Assembly (NCBI RefSeq): GCF_003013245.1
Contig: NZ_PXYY01000017.1
Location: 1-33,223 of the forward strand
DNA: 33,223 nucleotides
Direction of reading: 5' to 3'
Source of the DNA: Neisseria iguanae
GTDB taxonomy: Bacteria > Pseudomonadota > Gammaproteobacteria > Burkholderiales > Neisseriaceae
Below are positions 32,162 through 33,223 of the stretch, one piece after another (position 1 is the first letter of the stretch; each line of letters starts with the position of its first letter). The translations under genes were made by a program, and so were the position numbers. The notes under the pieces are model-generated. The model did no database searches and was not told the origin of the DNA. It was given only the letters and a program-made list of their open reading frames with translations.

Positions 32162-32614
32162 ATGCAAATTATTCTGTTAGAAAAAATCGGCGGCTTGGGT
32201 AATCTGGGCGACATCGTTACCGTGAAAAGCGGTTATGCCCGTAACTTTTTGATTCCAATCGGTAAAGCCAAACGTGCTACCGAATCCAACATGAAAGAAT
32301 TCGAAGCACGCCGCGCCGAATTGGAAGCCAAACAAGCCGGAATCCTAGCCGATGCTAAAACACGGCAAGAAAAATTGGATGGTCAAACCATTACCATCGC
32401 GCAAAAAGCCGGTGTGGACGGTCGCCTGTTCGGTTCCGTGACCAATGCCGATATCGCTGAAGCCATCGTTGCTTCAGGCGTTGAAGCTGCTAAAGCCAAC
32501 GTACGTCTGCCTGAGGGTCCGTTGAAAGCTGTTGGCGAATACGAAGTTGAAGTGGCTTTGCACACTGACGCGGTTGCGAAAATCAATGTTGTGGTCGTTC
32601 CATCTGCCGAATAA
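32162..32614 (+). CDS. rplI: 50S ribosomal protein L9
   Basis: The 150-residue L9 binds 23S rRNA near L1. It has the N-terminal domain [19 protein letters not shown] with [16 protein letters not shown], a long connecting helix, and the C-terminal [17 protein letters not shown] domain. It is last in the operon and is followed by an uptake-sequence terminator. Confidence 0.97.
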   Translation: MQIILLEKIGGLGNLGDIVTVKSGYARNFLIPIGKAKRATESNMKEFEARRAELEAKQAGILADAKTRQEKLDGQTITIAQKAGVDGRLFGSVTNADIAEAIVASGVEAAKANVRLPEGPLKAVGEYEVEVALHTDAVAKINVVVVPSAE

Positions 32615-32645
32615 TCATTATCATTAGTGAATCATGATTGATTCC

Positions 32646-32674
32646 AAAGGCCGTCTGAAATTCAGGCGGCCTTT
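32646..32674 (+). terminator. Uptake-sequence hairpin after rplI
   Basis: AAAGGCCGTCTGAA (32646-32659) pairs with TTCAGGCGGCCTTT (32661-32674) with one G-T pair, and a T run follows. Confidence 0.8.
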
Positions 32675-32778
32675 TTGTTTGGTAAAGTAAAAGCATGTTA
32701 TCAATTTTGTATAGCCAATTAAATAAGGGGTTGTCTTTAAATAACCAGGAAAATTTAAATTAAGTGAGAATTATCCCT

Positions 32779-32895
32779 ATGCGTAAAAGTCGTCTAATCC
32801 GGTACAGATAAAACAAACTCATTGAACCATTTGTTGCAGGTGCAACGCAAGAACAGTTGCTCGATTAGTTGGCGTAAACAAAAATACCGCAGCAT
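32779..32895 (+). pseudogene. IS1016-like (IS1595 family) transposase remnant
   Basis: From ATG 32779 the frame reads MRKSRLIRYR, a stop, NKLIEPFVAGATQEQLLD, a stop, and then in another frame VGVNKNTAAF. This follows the N-terminus of IS1016-type transposases. Two stops and a frameshift show it is dead. It is cut at about 32895 by a Correia-like element. GGGGTTGTCTTTAAATAACC (32727-32746) upstream may be part of its left end. Confidence 0.75.
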
Positions 32896-32947
32896 TTATA
32901 GTCGATTAAAATCAAACCAATACTGCGTTGGCGCGCCTTACCGTACT
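32895..32947. repeat. Correia-like element, truncated
   Basis: TATAGTCGATTAAAATCAAA then CCAATACTGCGTTGGCGCGC and CTTACCGTACT follow the left half of the Correia repeat closely, nearer to the consensus than the copy at 327-432. The match stops where the IS256-type element begins, so that element probably inserted into it. Confidence 0.75.
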
Positions 32948-32952
32948 AAGCG

Positions 32953-33223
32953 GTACTGTTCAAAAATCTGTGTCAATCCCCTAACCCCCCATAAAGGAGA
33001 AGACACATGACCAAACCCGCATTTGATTTCGAAACCGCACTCAGGCAACTTCAGTCCGGACAGGCACTGACCGGTAAAGACGGCCCCCTTACCCCACCCA
33101 TCAAACAACCGGCCAAGGCCGCATTGGAAGCCGAAACCGGACAATACCTCGAACAAAAGCAGTTGCAGCCCGGCCGGCGTAACGGCCACAGCAAAAAAAC
33201 CGTCAAAACCGGTTCCGGCAGTT
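32953..33223 (+). mobile_element. Left end of an IS256-family insertion sequence
   Basis: GTACTGTTCAAAAATCTGTG starting near 32953 looks like an IS256-type terminal inverted repeat. It precedes the transposase gene by about 50 bases. The right end lies outside the window. Confidence 0.6.
33007..33223 (+). CDS. IS256-family transposase, 5' part only
   Basis: The open frame from ATG 33007 (AAAGGAG upstream) runs off the window. The first residues MTKPAFDFETALRQLQSGQ, then ALTGKDGPLTPPIKQ and the segment ALEAETGQYLEQKQ with GRRNGHSKKTVKT match the N-terminal region of IS256/Mutator-type transposases. The DDE catalytic residues would lie beyond the window edge. Confidence 0.85.
   Translation, partial: MTKPAFDFETALRQLQSGQALTGKDGPLTPPIKQPAKAALEAETGQYLEQKQLQPGRRNGHSKKTVKTGSGS

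Noticed and set aside
1..33223. CRISPR arrays, tRNA or rRNA genes, prophage, toxin-antitoxin or defence genes
   Set aside because: No repeat-spacer pattern, cloverleaf, rRNA segment or characteristic protein of these classes was seen on either strand.

Overview
The window reads as chromosomal DNA of a Neisseria species, most likely a commensal rather than the gonococcus or meningococcus. The 12-base DNA uptake sequence is present more than 20 times in the AG form (AGGCCGTCTGAA), often as inverted pairs acting as terminators. No copy of the AT form (ATGCCGTCTGAA) was noticed. Correia-type and dRS3-type neisserial repeats and a neisserial rpsF-priB-rpsR-rplI operon agree with this.

Layout. 1-432: 3' end of an IS630-type transposase and a 106-bp Correia-like element. 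506-4705: acnB and clpX on the minus strand. 4988-7773: pbpG, a frameshifted M48 lipoprotein protease, and a periplasmic SIMPL-domain protein. 7846-9930: a 128-bp repeat, a doubtful ORF and trkA. 10047-17691: a central-metabolism block. It holds a DASS-type dicarboxylate transporter, a three-gene operon (NuoF-like NADH/FMN subunit, FrdA-like flavoprotein, ferredoxin-like iron-sulfur subunit), an 814-bp control region with an FNR-like box, and a divergent class I fumarase. 17878-21578: a zone of gene decay with a ruined phoH-like gene carrying a dRS3 repeat insertion, an intact mmcQ/yjbR, a yciA whose first start is cut off by a stop, and a broken pip. 21628-24167: ppa, then mscS-nudB. 24523-31083: a ferric-siderophore uptake locus (TonB receptor; divergent lipoprotein, two permeases, ATPase) with a Fur-like box. 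31241-32614: the rpsF operon. 32646-33223: a terminator, an IS1016-like remnant, a truncated Correia-like element and the start of an IS256-type transposase.

The most interesting unit is 10047-17691. Sequence motifs suggest a soluble electron path: NADH to FMN in the NuoF-like subunit, through iron-sulfur clusters, to non-covalent FAD in an FrdA/NadB-like subunit. No membrane anchor, quinone-site subunit or NuoE is encoded beside it. With fumarase making fumarate from malate and a dicarboxylate exchanger next door, the simplest reading is an NADH-linked fumarate reductase module that could re-oxidise NADH when oxygen is low. This function is inferred from motifs and context and is not proven.
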